Source of the DNA: JAGVSR01 sp963708775
GTDB lineage: Bacteria; Pseudomonadota; Alphaproteobacteria; Rhizobiales; Hyphomicrobiaceae
NCBI GenBank assembly: GCA_963708775.1
Contig: CAVPTI010000015.1
Coordinates: forward strand, 62,001 to 126,000
Length of the DNA: 64,000 bases
Direction: 5' to 3'
The position numbers were made by a program, and so were the translations under genes. Positions 8,438 through 17,420 of this stretch are shown here, one piece after another (positions within the stretch are counted from its first letter, which is position 1; every line of letters starts with the position of its first letter). The notes under the pieces were generated by a model. That model saw only the letters and a program-made list of their open reading frames with translations, was not told the DNA's origin and ran no database searches.

Positions 8438-10249
8438 TTAATTCGCTTTTTGGACGTAGCTGCCGGGTGCGGGTTCAATCACCCCGAGCGTTTCGCCTGG
8501 TTCGCGAGGAAGCGTCCAGTTGCCGGACTGGCCGTGCAGCCACTCGATCCAGTAGGGCCACCAGGATCCGGGATGTTCCTCGGCCTTTGCGATCCAGTCC
8601 TCGAGCTTTTTCGGCTTCACGCTGTCGAACGTCCAGTATTGGTATTTCACCTTGTCGGGCGGGTTGATGACGCCCGCGATGTGGCCGGATCCGGCAAGCA
8701 CGAATTGCGCCGAGCCGCCGAACATGCGAGCGCCGATGTAGACGCTTTCGGCGGGCGCGATGTGATCGTCGCGGGTGGCGATCGTGAAGATGGGGATGTT
8801 CACTTTCGACAGGTCGAGCTTGACGCCACCGATCTCAAGGCGGCCCTTGGCGAGTTTGTTCTCGTTGTAGAATTCGCGCAGGTAGAACGCATGACAAGCG
8901 GCAGCGATGCGCGTCGAATCCTGGTTCCAAAAAAGCAGATCAAACGGGAAGGGCTTACGGCCCAGCATGTAGTTGTTGACGACGTAGGGCCAGATGAGAT
9001 CGCGCGGGCGCATCATGTTGAAGACGTTGGCCATGCGCGAGCCGTCGAGGAAGCCGCGCTCCTGCATGACCAGTTCAAGGTCTTCCAGCTGCTGATCCTC
9101 GGTGAAGAGCAGAAGGTCGCCGGCCTTTGAAAAATCCACCTGGGTTGTGAGGAACGTGACGGCGTTAAAGGGCTTCTCGCCGCGCGCCGCGAGCCAGGCG
9201 AGTGTGGTGCCGAGGAGCGTGCCGCCGACGCAGTAGCCCAGCACGTTGCATTGTTCGAGGCCGGTTTCGCGGTGGACAGCGTCGGCTGCGGTGAGCAGAC
9301 CCTCCGTCATGTAATCTTCGAAGGTGACGTCAGCGAGTTCGGCGCCGGGATTTACCCAGGAAATGACGAAAACCGTGAAGCCCTGATCTACGACATATTT
9401 GACGAAGCTCTTCTGCGGCGTCAGATCGAGGACGTAATACTTGTTGATCCACGGCGGGACCATGAGGATCGGCATCTCGCGCACCTTGTCGGTGGTGGGC
9501 GAATACTGGATCAGCTGCAAAAGTTCGTTCTGGAAGACGACTTTGCCGGGTGTGGTGGCGAGGTTGCGTCCAACTTCGAATGCGGTCGTATCGGTCTGGC
9601 TGATGCGCATGAGGTCGCCGGAGCCTTCAAGGTCGCGCAAGAGCAGGTTGACGCCTTCGACGAGATTGCGTCCGTTCGTGGTCATCGTCTCGCGCATGAC
9701 TTCCGGATTCGTACCGGGGAAGTTCGAGGGCGAGAACGCGCTGGTCAGCAGGCGAAAATAGAACTCCGCTTTCTGGCGGCCGGCTTCATCGAGGCCCTCG
9801 GTCTGGGCAAGGTTGTCTTCCGCCCATTTCGTGGTCAGGAGGTAGGCCTGTTTCACGAAGTCAAAGTACGGGTTCTTCGACCACTCCGGATCGCGGAAGC
9901 GGTTGTCGGTGGGGGCGGGCTCGATGACGGGCTCGGGCTCGATGCCGAGCATGCGCTGCATCGTCCGGTTCCAGAGTTCAGCGTAGGAGGTGACGAGTTC
10001 GGCCTGGGCCTGGGCAAACTTGGCGGGGTCCGACATCCAACGAGTATAGATGGCCGACACTGTTTCCGTGGCGCGAGTCAACTCGCTGGCCGCCGAGAAG
10101 GGCGTCATCTGGCTGTCGGAACGGTCCAGGAGTTGGGTCACGGCGCGACCGCCATCCTCATAGGCTTTAAGGACGTTGCGCGTGAATTCCTCAGCATCGG
10201 GGATCTTGTAGGGAGTTGCGGGATCGGCCTGCATTTTTTCTTTTGTCAT
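8438..10249 (-). CDS. phaC: Class I poly(3-hydroxyalkanoate) synthase
   Basis: PhaC polymerises (R)-3-hydroxybutyryl-CoA into PHB granules. The 603-aa length is right for class I. An N-terminal PhaC_N region (about residues 80-250) precedes an alpha/beta-hydrolase core. The lipase-like box is G-Y-C-V-G-G with nucleophile C340; the catalytic Asp sits in T-R-D-D-H-I-A-P and the His in G-S-G-H-I-A-G-V-I-N-P-P. The P-P-W-I-N-K-Y-Y-V-L-D-L motif is family-typical. It is divergent from the aminotransferase gene across about 290 bases. phaA, phaB and phaR are not in the window, but a patatin/DUF3734-GntP pair linked to hydroxybutyrate lies at 62.6-64 kb. Confidence 0.96.
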   Translation of the reverse strand: MTKEKMQADPATPYKIPDAEEFTRNVLKAYEDGGRAVTQLLDRSDSQMTPFSAASELTRATETVSAIYTRWMSDPAKFAQAQAELVTSYAELWNRTMQRMLGIEPEPVIEPAPTDNRFRDPEWSKNPYFDFVKQAYLLTTKWAEDNLAQTEGLDEAGRQKAEFYFRLLTSAFSPSNFPGTNPEVMRETMTTNGRNLVEGVNLLLRDLEGSGDLMRISQTDTTAFEVGRNLATTPGKVVFQNELLQLIQYSPTTDKVREMPILMVPPWINKYYVLDLTPQKSFVKYVVDQGFTVFVISWVNPGAELADVTFEDYMTEGLLTAADAVHRETGLEQCNVLGYCVGGTLLGTTLAWLAARGEKPFNAVTFLTTQVDFSKAGDLLLFTEDQQLEDLELVMQERGFLDGSRMANVFNMMRPRDLIWPYVVNNYMLGRKPFPFDLLFWNQDSTRIAAACHAFYLREFYNENKLAKGRLEIGGVKLDLSKVNIPIFTIATRDDHIAPAESVYIGARMFGGSAQFVLAGSGHIAGVINPPDKVKYQYWTFDSVKPKKLEDWIAKAEEHPGSWWPYWIEWLHGQSGNWTLPREPGETLGVIEPAPGSYVQKAN

Positions 10250-10542
10250 GGCGCCCAGACTTCAACGACGGGATTGAACTGTATCACAAAGGGAGCGGGA
10301 GTTCTTTGTGGCTCTTTGGTCGAGATGAATGACGGAGATGTGTCGGCAGGCAATTTTTCTGCATCTATCTTGTTCAAAACATTGAGTGATATGCGTGAGC
10401 CCAGGGGCGGGTTGACGAGGCTCTGGACTGAGGGGGCGGCGCGAGCGTAAAGACGTGGGCTCTGATCGCGTCGCGAGCCGGTCCGGCGAGGGCCGTTTTG
10501 CGGCGCTAACCCCATTTTCGCCAAGCGAAAGAGCCCCGGAAC

Positions 10543-11735
10543 GTGATCGAGGATTTCCATCGCATCAAGCGTCTGCCGCCCTACGTGTTCGCCGAGGTCA
10601 ACCGGTTCAAGGCGGCCGCGCGGGCGCCGGGGCCGACATCATCGATCTCGGCATGGGCAATCCGGATCTGCCGACGCCGCCGCATATCGTCGGAGAAGCT
10701 GATGGAAACCATCGCCAAGCCGCGGACGATCGCTATTCGGCGTCAAAGGGCATTCCGGGGCTGCGCAAAGCGCAGGCCGCCTATTACGAGCGCCGGTTCG
10801 GCGTGAAGCTCGATCCGGACACGCAGGTCGTCGCGACGCTCGGGTCAAAGGAAGGCTTCGCCAACATGGCGCAGGCGATCACCGCGCCGGGCGACGTCAT
10901 GCTCGTGCCGAACCCGACGCTATCCGATCCACGAATTCGGCTTCCTCATCGCGGGCGGCGTGATCCGCTGCGCATGTGCCGGCCGGAACGGGCGAAGAGT
11001 TCTTGCGCGCGGTCGAGCATGCCGTGACGCCACTCGATCCCGAAGCCGATCGCGCTGCATCGTCTGCTATCCGTCGAACCCGACGGCGTATGGTCGGCGA
11101 GCCTCGACTTCTATAAGGACGCGGTCGCGTTCGCGAAGAAGCACGAGCTGATCATCCTGTCCGACCTCGCCTATGCCGAGATCTATTTCGACGACAATCC
11201 GCCGCCGTCGGTGCTGCAGGTGCCCGGGCGCAATGGACGTCACGGTCGAGTTCACCTCGCTGTCGAAGACGTACATCATGCCGGGCTGGCGCATGGGCTT
11301 TGCGGTCGGCAACGAGCGGCTGATCGCGCGCTCTGGCGCGGGTGAAGTCCTATCTCGACTACGGCGCCTTCACGCCGATCCAGGTCGCGGCGGCCGCCGC
11401 GCTCAACGGGCCGCAGGATTGCATCGACGAGATGCGCGAGATCTACAAGGCGCGGCGCGACTGCCTCGTGGAGAGTTTCGGCCGGGCGGGCTGGGACATT
11501 CCGCCGCCGCCGGCGACGATGTTCGCATGGGTGCCGATTCCCGAGCCGTTCCGGCAGCTGGGGTCGGTGGAGTTTGCCAAGCTTCTGATCGAGAAGGCGG
11601 ATCTTGCGGTTTCGCCGGGTCTGGGCTTCGGCGAGCACGGCGAAGGCTATCGTGCGCATCGCGCTGGTTGAAAATGAGCATCGCATCCGTCAGGCGGCGC
11701 GCAACATGCAAGAAGTTTCCTCGCAGCGGCGCTGA
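10543..11735 (+). pseudogene. alaC: alaC/dapL-like aminotransferase, many frameshifts
   Basis: Class I/II PLP aminotransferase of the AlaC (alanine/LL-diaminopimelate aminotransferase-like) group, readable only by switching frames. It opens at GTG 10543 with F-H-R-I-K-R-L-P-P-Y-V-F and continues in other frames through D-L-G-M-G-N-P-D-L-P, Y-S-A-S-K-G-I-P-G-L, L-G-S-K-E-G-F-A-N-M, C-Y-P-S-N-P-T-A, L-S-D-L-A-Y-A-E-I-Y-F and the PLP-lysine motif T-S-L-S-K-T-Y-I-M-P-G-W-R-M-G-F. Clear one-base changes sit near 10624, 10695 (extra G), 10728 (missing G), 10917 and 10970. The protein text itself is well kept, so consensus error is likelier than decay. First of three genes in the same state. In relatives this gene precedes hom, as here. 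Confidence 0.8.
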
Positions 11736-11828
11736 GACGACTGCACAACGTCGTTCCCCTCGCCGAAAGCTACGCGCTAGTTCGCAACATACGCGCGTCC
11801 TGAGACATCGCCATCCCATGAAGCGCCA

Positions 11829-13155
11829 TTGAAACTCGGCATCGCCGGGCTCGGCACGGTCGGTGCCGGCCTTCTGGAGCTGATCGCCAAGCACGGTCGC
11901 GGTCTCGCGGAGACGCTGCGGGCGGCGCGATCGGTCGTGGCGGTGTCGGCGCGCGCACCGCGACAAGGATGCGCGGCGTCGATCTCGACCGGGAATGCGA
12001 CATGGTTCGACGATCCGGTGGCGCTGGCGACGGATCGCCGACATCGACTGCTTCGTCGAGCTGATCGGCGGTGACGGAGGGCCGGCGCGGGAGGCCGTCG
12101 AGGCGGCGCTAAAAGCCGAGCAAGCACGTGGTGACCGCCAACAAGGCGCTGCTCGCCAAGCACGGCATGCGCGCTCGCCGCAGCTGGCCGAGAAGAGCGG
12201 CGTGGCGCTCAATTTCGAGGCGGCGGTGGCCGGCGGCATTCCCGTCATCAAGACGCTGCGCGAGGCGCTGGCCGCCAACGAGGTCAAGCGCGTCTACGGA
12301 ATCCTGAACGGCACCTGCAATTACATCCTGACCAAGATGCAGGACGAGCAGCTGGCGTTCGCCGACGTGCTGAAGGAGGCGCAGGCTCGGGCTACGCCGA
12401 GGCCGATCCGACGTTCGATATCGGCGGCTTCGACGCGGCGCACAAGCTCGCCTTGCTGACGAGCCTCGCGTTCGGCACCACGCGTCGCGTCGAGCAGATC
12501 CACGTCGAAGGCATTCAGACAATCAACGCCGCCGACATCGAGGCCGCGCGACGAGTCTCGGCTACCGCATCAAGCTGCTCGGCGTGGCCGAGCGCACCGC
12601 GAGCGGCATCGAGGCGCGCGTGCATCCGGCCTTGGTGCCGAAGATGTCGGCGATCGCGCAGGTGTCGGGCGTCACGAACTGCGTGGCGATCGACGGCGAT
12701 TTCGTCGGCGCGCTGCTGCTGGTCGGCCCCGGTGCCGGGGCGGAGCCCGACGGCGTCGGCGGTGGTCGCGCGATATCGTCGACATCGCGCGCGGCGCTCG
12801 TGCATGCCGCCGTTCATCTGGCCGGTCGGCGACAGCTGAAACCGCGCAAGCGGGCGCCGATGCCGCGGCATCACGGCGCCTATTACATGCGCCTGTCGGT
12901 GCTGCGACCGTCCCGGCGCCATGGCCGCCGATCGCCAAGCGCATGGCGCGAACGCGAGCGTATCGCTGGAAAGCATCGTGCAGCGGCGGCCGGGCGCGGC
13001 CGATGGCGGCCGATCGCCGGCCGGCGCGCCGTGCCGGTCGTCCTGATCACGCACGAGACGACGGAAGACGCGTATCCGCAAGGCGCTCGATGCAATCGAG
13101 GCCGACGGCAAGGTCGCCGCGCGGCCGCAGATGATCCGGATCGAGAGAGACTATA
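11829..13155 (+). pseudogene. hom: Homoserine dehydrogenase, many frameshifts
   Basis: NAD(P)-dependent homoserine dehydrogenase of the threonine/methionine pathway, recovered only across three frames. It starts with the Rossmann motif G-I-A-G-L-G-T-V-G-A-G-L. Then come the catalytic-domain pieces F-V-E-L-I-G-G, N-F-E-A-A-V-A-G-G-I-P-V-I-K and R-V-Y-G-I-L-N-G-T-C-N-Y-I-L, then L-A-F-G, and H-P-A-L-V-P-K-M-S-A-I-A-Q-V-S-G. The C-terminal ACT domain is also visible (Y-Y-M-R-L-S-V, V-V-L-I-T-H-E-T-T-E-D-A). At least ten indels are needed to join them. The true start is probably a few codons upstream near 11819 and the true stop near 13155; both are blurred by shifts. Being essential for prototrophy, a real loss is unlikely. 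metY upstream uses its product. Confidence 0.8.
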
Positions 13156-13218
13156 CGAGTCGATCGGCCGCGGTAGACTCGCAGATGTGCTGGTGCCGCC
13201 AAGGAGGACGAACGCGAC

Positions 13219-14207
13219 ATGAGCAAGGATCGTTCGAGAACGGGCTGGACCGGGTGCTCGTGCTCGAGGTGGCGCGTGTGACGGAGGCGCGGCGATCGCG
13301 GCGGCGCGGCTGCGCGGCGCGGCAACGAGAAGGCTGCCGACAAGGCCGCCGTCGATGCGATGCGCCGGGAACTCGCGCGCTGACCATCCACGGCACCGTC
13401 GTGATCGGCGAGGGCGAGATGGACGAGGCGCCGATGCTCTATCATCGGCGAGAAGGTCGGCACCGGCGAGGGCCCGAAAGTCGATATCGCCGTCGATCCG
13501 CTCGAAGGCACGACGATCTGCGCCAAGTCGATGCCGAACGCGCTGGCGGTGCTGGCGATCTCCGAGCCGGCGGGCTGCTCAACGCGCCCGACATGTACAT
13601 GGACAAGATCGCGGTCGGCCCGGGCTATCCGGACGGCATCGTCGACCTCGACGAGTCGCCGGGCGACAACATCGCGCGCTGGCCAAGGCCAAGGGCGTGC
13701 CGAGTCGGCGAGATCACGGCGTGCATTCTCGACCGTCCGCGGCATGCGGAACTCATCAAGGCGGTGCGTGACGCGGGCGCGGCGGTGCGGCTGATCCCCG
13801 ACGGCGACATCGCCGGCGTGATCTGGACGACGGATCCGCAGGAAACCGGGATCGACATCTACATGGGTTCGGGCGGGGCGCCGGAAGGCGTGCTCGCGGC
13901 GGCCGCGCTGCGCTGCATCGGCGGCCAGATCCAGGGCCGGCTGATGCCGACAAATGACGAGGAGCGCGATTCGCGCGCGGCAAGATGGGCATCACGGACA
14001 TCAACCGGAAGTTCAATGCTCGAGGACATGGCGTCGGGCGACGTCATTTTCTCGGCGACCGGCGTGACCGACGGATCGCTGCTCGATGGCGTGCATTTCC
14101 GCGGCGATTTCGCCGAGACGGAGACCGTGGTGATGCGGTCGAAGAGTGGTACGGTGCGGCGCATCAAGACGCGTTTCCGTGATATTGGGGCGCGGTTCCC
14201 CGCCTGA
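13219..14207 (+). pseudogene. glpX: Class II fructose-1,6-bisphosphatase GlpX, frameshifted
   Basis: GlpX-type fructose-1,6-bisphosphatase of gluconeogenesis. The ATG at 13219 has a strong AAGGAGG site 11 bases upstream. Recognisable blocks lie in different frames: V-L-V-L-E-V-A-R-V-T-E-A, the metal site G-E-G-E-M-D-E-A-P-M-L-Y, then S-M-P-N-A-L-A-V-L-A-I, M-Y-M-D-K-I-A-V-G-P-G-Y-P, A-C-I-L-D-R-P-R-H, I-Y-M-G-S-G-G-A-P-E-G-V, and the C-terminal D-G-S-L-L-D-G-V-H-F. About eight indels disrupt the first 800 bases; from about 14030 to the stop the frame is clean, so the faulty block ends there. In related genomes recJ follows; here a five-gene segment lies between. Confidence 0.82.
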
Positions 14208-14227
14208 CGTATCGGAGTGCCAGCAAC

Positions 14228-14941
14228 GTGAAGGTCCTCGTCTTTCAGCATCACGACAGCGAAGGGCCAGGAACGCTCGGCACATTTTTGCAGCGTGACG
14301 GTGGCACGATCGACACGGTGCACTTTACGCACGGTGACGAGATCCCTGCGCTCGAGGCCTACGATCAGCTCTGGATCATGGGTGGTCCCATGGATGTGTG
14401 GGACGTGAAGGATCATCCGTGGCTGGCTGCGGAGAAGAAGGCGATCCGGCGGTTTGTGCGCGAGATCGAGAGACCGGTGCTCGGCGTGTGTCTCGGTCAC
14501 CAGTTGCTCGCCGATGCGCTCGGCGGAACGTGCGGTCCGCTCGATCCGCCCGAGATCGGCGTGGTTCCGATTACGCTCACGGTCGAAGGGACCAGCGACC
14601 CGCTGCTTGCAGGGCTGCCTGAGAGATGGCCCTGCGTGCAGTGGCATGGTGTGCACGTGGCCGAACTGCCGGAAGGCGCGGTCAATCTCGGTGTTTCGGA
14701 ACAGTGCGGTGTTCAAGCGGCCCGGTTTGCACCGCGCGCGTGGGGCATCCAGGGGCATATCGAGGTCGAGGCGCACACGGTGCGTGACTGGGCGTGCGTG
14801 CCGGCTTACAGGCAAGCTCTCGATCGTTTGCAGGGCGAGGGCGCCATCGATCAATTCGACGAGGAAGCGGCGCGCAACATGGACCGGTTCCAAAAACTGG
14901 CGGAGCACGTGTACCAAAACCTCAGGGCCGTCTCGCGCTGA
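14228..14941 (+). CDS. Type 1 glutamine amidotransferase-like protein
   Basis: Stand-alone class I glutamine amidotransferase of 237 aa. It has the nucleophile elbow G-V-C-L-G-H (Cys88) and the His/Glu pair in I-Q-G-H-I-E (His177, Glu179), where most relatives have H-P-E. The upstream M-G-G-P-M-D motif forms the oxyanion region. Such proteins hydrolyse glutamine or gamma-glutamyl amides and often have unknown acceptors. GTG start at 14228. It sits 20 bases after glpX and its end overlaps the convergent NTF2-like gene by 20 bases. A gamma-glutamyl hydrolase role next to the polyamine-type glutamine synthetase is possible but is only an inference from position. Confidence 0.8.
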   Translation: MKVLVFQHHDSEGPGTLGTFLQRDGGTIDTVHFTHGDEIPALEAYDQLWIMGGPMDVWDVKDHPWLAAEKKAIRRFVREIERPVLGVCLGHQLLADALGGTCGPLDPPEIGVVPITLTVEGTSDPLLAGLPERWPCVQWHGVHVAELPEGAVNLGVSEQCGVQAARFAPRAWGIQGHIEVEAHTVRDWACVPAYRQALDRLQGEGAIDQFDEEAARNMDRFQKLAEHVYQNLRAVSR

Positions 14942-15371
14942 CCTCTTCTGTGGCGTGGCCGCTGTTGCTGCACAGGCGCACGAACGCGCGCAGGCGTTCC
15001 ACATCATTGTATTCGCGTTCGCGAACGATCACTCCGTTCCGAACCTCGAAAACGAACCGCGCAACTCCGTCCATCAGTTCGCCGCTCGTGCGGTGGTGGA
15101 GCTGATACTCAATTTGACAGCGGATCACGTCTCCAGAAGCGGAGATGTTGCGCGGTTCAAAGCGCAGTACGTCGAAAGCCTCGCCGATCTGGTACCAGCA
15201 GGCAACGATGGCATTGCGACCACTCCACTCTCCTGTGAAGGGAAAAATTTCATTGTTTGCGTAAAGGGCAAAAGTGGCGTCGTGTGAATAGAAGGCTGCT
15301 GCTGTCTCGTAATCGCCGAGCGCATACGCGGTCAGCGCCGCTTCTACAATTCCTTCCGGGTCGGAACGCAT
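14922..15371 (-). CDS. NTF2/SnoaL-like protein, copy 1
   Basis: Protein of 149 aa with a nuclear-transport-factor-2 (SnoaL-like) fold. Marks are an N-terminal helix A-Y-A-L-G-D-Y-E-T-A-A-A-F-Y, the A-L-Y sheet turn, W-S-G-R-N-A-I, and late strands ending V-R-E-R-E-Y-N-D-V-E-R. The fold covers small cupped enzymes (isomerases, dehydratases) and non-enzymatic binders, so no reaction can be named. It is a clear tandem paralogue of the next gene upstream. It is the last gene of a minus-strand series with the glutamine synthetase and aminotransferase. Confidence 0.75.
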   Translation of the reverse strand: MRSDPEGIVEAALTAYALGDYETAAAFYSHDATFALYANNEIFPFTGEWSGRNAIVACWYQIGEAFDVLRFEPRNISASGDVIRCQIEYQLHHRTSGELMDGVARFVFEVRNGVIVREREYNDVERLRAFVRLCSNSGHATEEVSARRP

Positions 15372-15495
15372 GTCATCACACTTCTTTTTTTCGCGTTCTG
15401 CTTTTTGGCAGCGGTTTTCTTGCGGACGGCCGGTGCAGGGTGCGCGCCGCTTAATTTTTAAAGCAGGAATTTCAGCGCTTCGACGTTGATGCAGG

Positions 15496-15957
15496 TCAAT
15501 CGGGCGCCTGCGGCGTGGCCTTCCCGTCCGTCGCGTCTTGCTCGAAAAGGCGCATAAACGCGCGGATGCGTTCCTGATCGTGATACTCGCGAAAGCGCAC
15601 GATTTTGCCGTGTTCGACCTGGGCTACAATGCGCAGCACGCCATCGATGATGGCGCCGCTCCGGCGGTGGCGAAAGGCGAACTGGACCTGACCGCGGACG
15701 ACGTCGTCCTGGCAGGATATGATCTTCGGGCTGTGCTGTACGAGTTCGAACGCTCGTGCGATTTCGTGCCACTGACGCAGGATCGCGTTGCGGCCGATCA
15801 CTTCTCCGCCGAATGGCAAAATTTGCTGGTCAATATAGATCGCGTAAACGGCATCCTCAGCGAAATAGGCAGATGCGGCCTCAAGGTCGCCCAGAGAATA
15901 AGCGCTCAAGCCGGCTTCGAGGACGCCCTCCGCATCGGAGCGCATGAGAAACCCCAA
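15496..15957 (-). CDS. NTF2/SnoaL-like protein, copy 2
   Basis: Tandem paralogue of the gene at 14922-15371, 153 aa from the upstream ATG or 149 aa from the ATG at 15945, which gives the same M-R-S-D start as its sister. Shared blocks include A-Y-S-L-G-D-L-E-A-A-S-A-Y-F, G-R-N-A-I and V-R-F-R-E-Y-H-D-Q-E-R-I-R-A-F. The two differ in many core positions, so the duplication is old and both copies seem kept. Distance to the glutamine synthetase stop is 64 bases, with a small TTCCG / CGGAA hairpin between, so co-transcription is possible but uncertain. Confidence 0.75.
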   Translation of the reverse strand: MGFLMRSDAEGVLEAGLSAYSLGDLEAASAYFAEDAVYAIYIDQQILPFGGEVIGRNAILRQWHEIARAFELVQHSPKIISCQDDVVRGQVQFAFRHRRSGAIIDGVLRIVAQVEHGKIVRFREYHDQERIRAFMRLFEQDATDGKATPQAPD

Positions 15958-16021
15958 TATCAGAATGAAATACAGCGCACTTGAAAAGTTCCGTTATCGG
16001 AATGATGAAATAGCAAGCCGA

Positions 16022-17404
16022 TCAGATGGTGCGCAAGTAGAATTCAAAATCGAGCGGCTGGGGTTCGGCGAAGAAGCGATCGGCTTCGATTTCCTTGATC
16101 GTCGTGAAAATACGAACAAACTCGCTGCCGAAATAGTGGGTTGCGAAAGCTGACTTGCGAAAGGCTTCCAGAGCGGCAAACCAATTGGTCGGCATAGGAT
16201 CGGACGGCTGTTCGTAGCCGTTGCCTTCAATCATTGGGCCAGGGTCGATTTTGTTTTTCAATCCTTGATGAACGCCGGCGAGGGCTGCGGCCATGGCGAG
16301 ATAGGGATTGGCATCGGCACCCGAGGCGCGGTGTTCGACATGGCGGGCGGGGCCTTTGCCGGCAGGTATGCGCAAGGAGACCGACCGATTGTTGAAACCC
16401 CAGTTCGGGGCGATGGGGGCGTAACTCGCTTTGCGGAAGCGGCGGTAGGAATTGGCATTGGGCGCGAAGATGGCCATTCCATCGGCCATGGTGGCCTTCA
16501 TGCCACCGATGGCGTGGCGGAGGAGGTCATTGGCGATGATTTCGTCGGAGGCGAAGACGTTGCGGCCGTCGGTGTCGGCGAGGCTGACGTGGAGGTGCAT
16601 GCCGCAGCCGGCCCAGGCGGAGTAGGGCTTGGCCATGAAGCTGGCGATGAGGCCGTGCTGTTCAGCGATGGCCTTGACGAGGCGCTTGAATTGGATCGCC
16701 TCGTCGCACGCCTGAAGGGCATTGGTGCGGTATTTGAGGCCGATTTCCATTTGGCCGGGCGAGTATTCCGACAGGAGCGCCTCGAGCGGCAATTTCTGCG
16801 CTTCGGCAGCGGCATAGAGGTCGTTGAAGAACGGCGCGAAGTCTTCAAGATCCTGGAGGTAGTAGCCTTGGAAATGGCGCTGGCGTTCGGGGACGGTGAG
16901 ACCTTTCGGCGGCTGCGGGTTGCCGGCGAGGGCGCTTTCGCGGTCGAGAAGGTAGAACTCCAGTTCGACGGCGGCAACGGGCTTGAGTGCGAACTCGTCG
17001 AAGCGGTCGAGAATGCGCTTGAGGGCATGCCTCGGTTCGGCGACGGCGCCCTCGCCGTCCAGTTGGTGGAAGCTGCCGAGGTACTGCGCTTGGGGGATGC
17101 GGCCCCACGGGATCCGCTTTAACGTTCCGGGCACAGGCCATAGCGTGTGGTCGGCGTCGCCGGTTTCCCAGATCATGCCGGTCTCTTCGACGTCGCGGCC
17201 GGTGACGTCCATGGACATGGCGGAGCAGGCCATGAAACGACCAGTCTCCCAGGCGGGTAACAGTTCGGCGCGCGTGAGGAGTTTGCCGCGCTGGACGCCG
17301 ACGAGGTCGGTATAGATCAGGTAGATCTGCTGGATATCGGGATTTTCGGTGAGGAAGCGATTGGCTTCGTCGCGAAGAAGCGCGCGATCAGGCGGCTGGG
17401 TCAT
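16022..17404 (-). CDS. Glutamine synthetase family protein (gamma-glutamylpolyamine type)
   Basis: Glutamine synthetase-fold ligase of 460 aa resembling PuuA/GlnA3/GlnT proteins, which join glutamate to an amine (putrescine, ethanolamine or similar) using ATP. The beta-grasp N-terminus has D-L-V-G-V-Q-R-G-K. The catalytic part holds V-E-L-E-F-Y-L-L (metal Glu), E-Y-S-P-G-Q-M-E-I, G-C-G-M-H-L-H-V-S, R-K-A-S-Y-A-P-I-A-P-N-W-G, R-H-V-E-H-R and D-A-N-P-Y-L-A. The tyrosine adenylylation site of GlnA is not evident. Start at 17404 lies 17 bases after the aminotransferase stop; the longer frame to 17506 would overlap that gene. The pair suggests amine or amino-acid catabolism. Confidence 0.88.
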   Translation of the reverse strand: MTQPPDRALLRDEANRFLTENPDIQQIYLIYTDLVGVQRGKLLTRAELLPAWETGRFMACSAMSMDVTGRDVEETGMIWETGDADHTLWPVPGTLKRIPWGRIPQAQYLGSFHQLDGEGAVAEPRHALKRILDRFDEFALKPVAAVELEFYLLDRESALAGNPQPPKGLTVPERQRHFQGYYLQDLEDFAPFFNDLYAAAEAQKLPLEALLSEYSPGQMEIGLKYRTNALQACDEAIQFKRLVKAIAEQHGLIASFMAKPYSAWAGCGMHLHVSLADTDGRNVFASDEIIANDLLRHAIGGMKATMADGMAIFAPNANSYRRFRKASYAPIAPNWGFNNRSVSLRIPAGKGPARHVEHRASGADANPYLAMAAALAGVHQGLKNKIDPGPMIEGNGYEQPSDPMPTNWFAALEAFRKSAFATHYFGSEFVRIFTTIKEIEADRFFAEPQPLDFEFYLRTI

Positions 17405-17420
17405 GGTCGGGTTCTCGAAG

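Noticed and set aside
8159..10450. Long plus-strand frames opposite phaC
   Set aside because: GC-rich shadow frames of phaC and its neighbour; their text has no domain.
10543..14207. True pseudogene decay of alaC, hom and glpX
   Set aside because: Motifs are too well kept between shifts and the damage ignores gene borders; sequence error is preferred, though the features are listed as broken.
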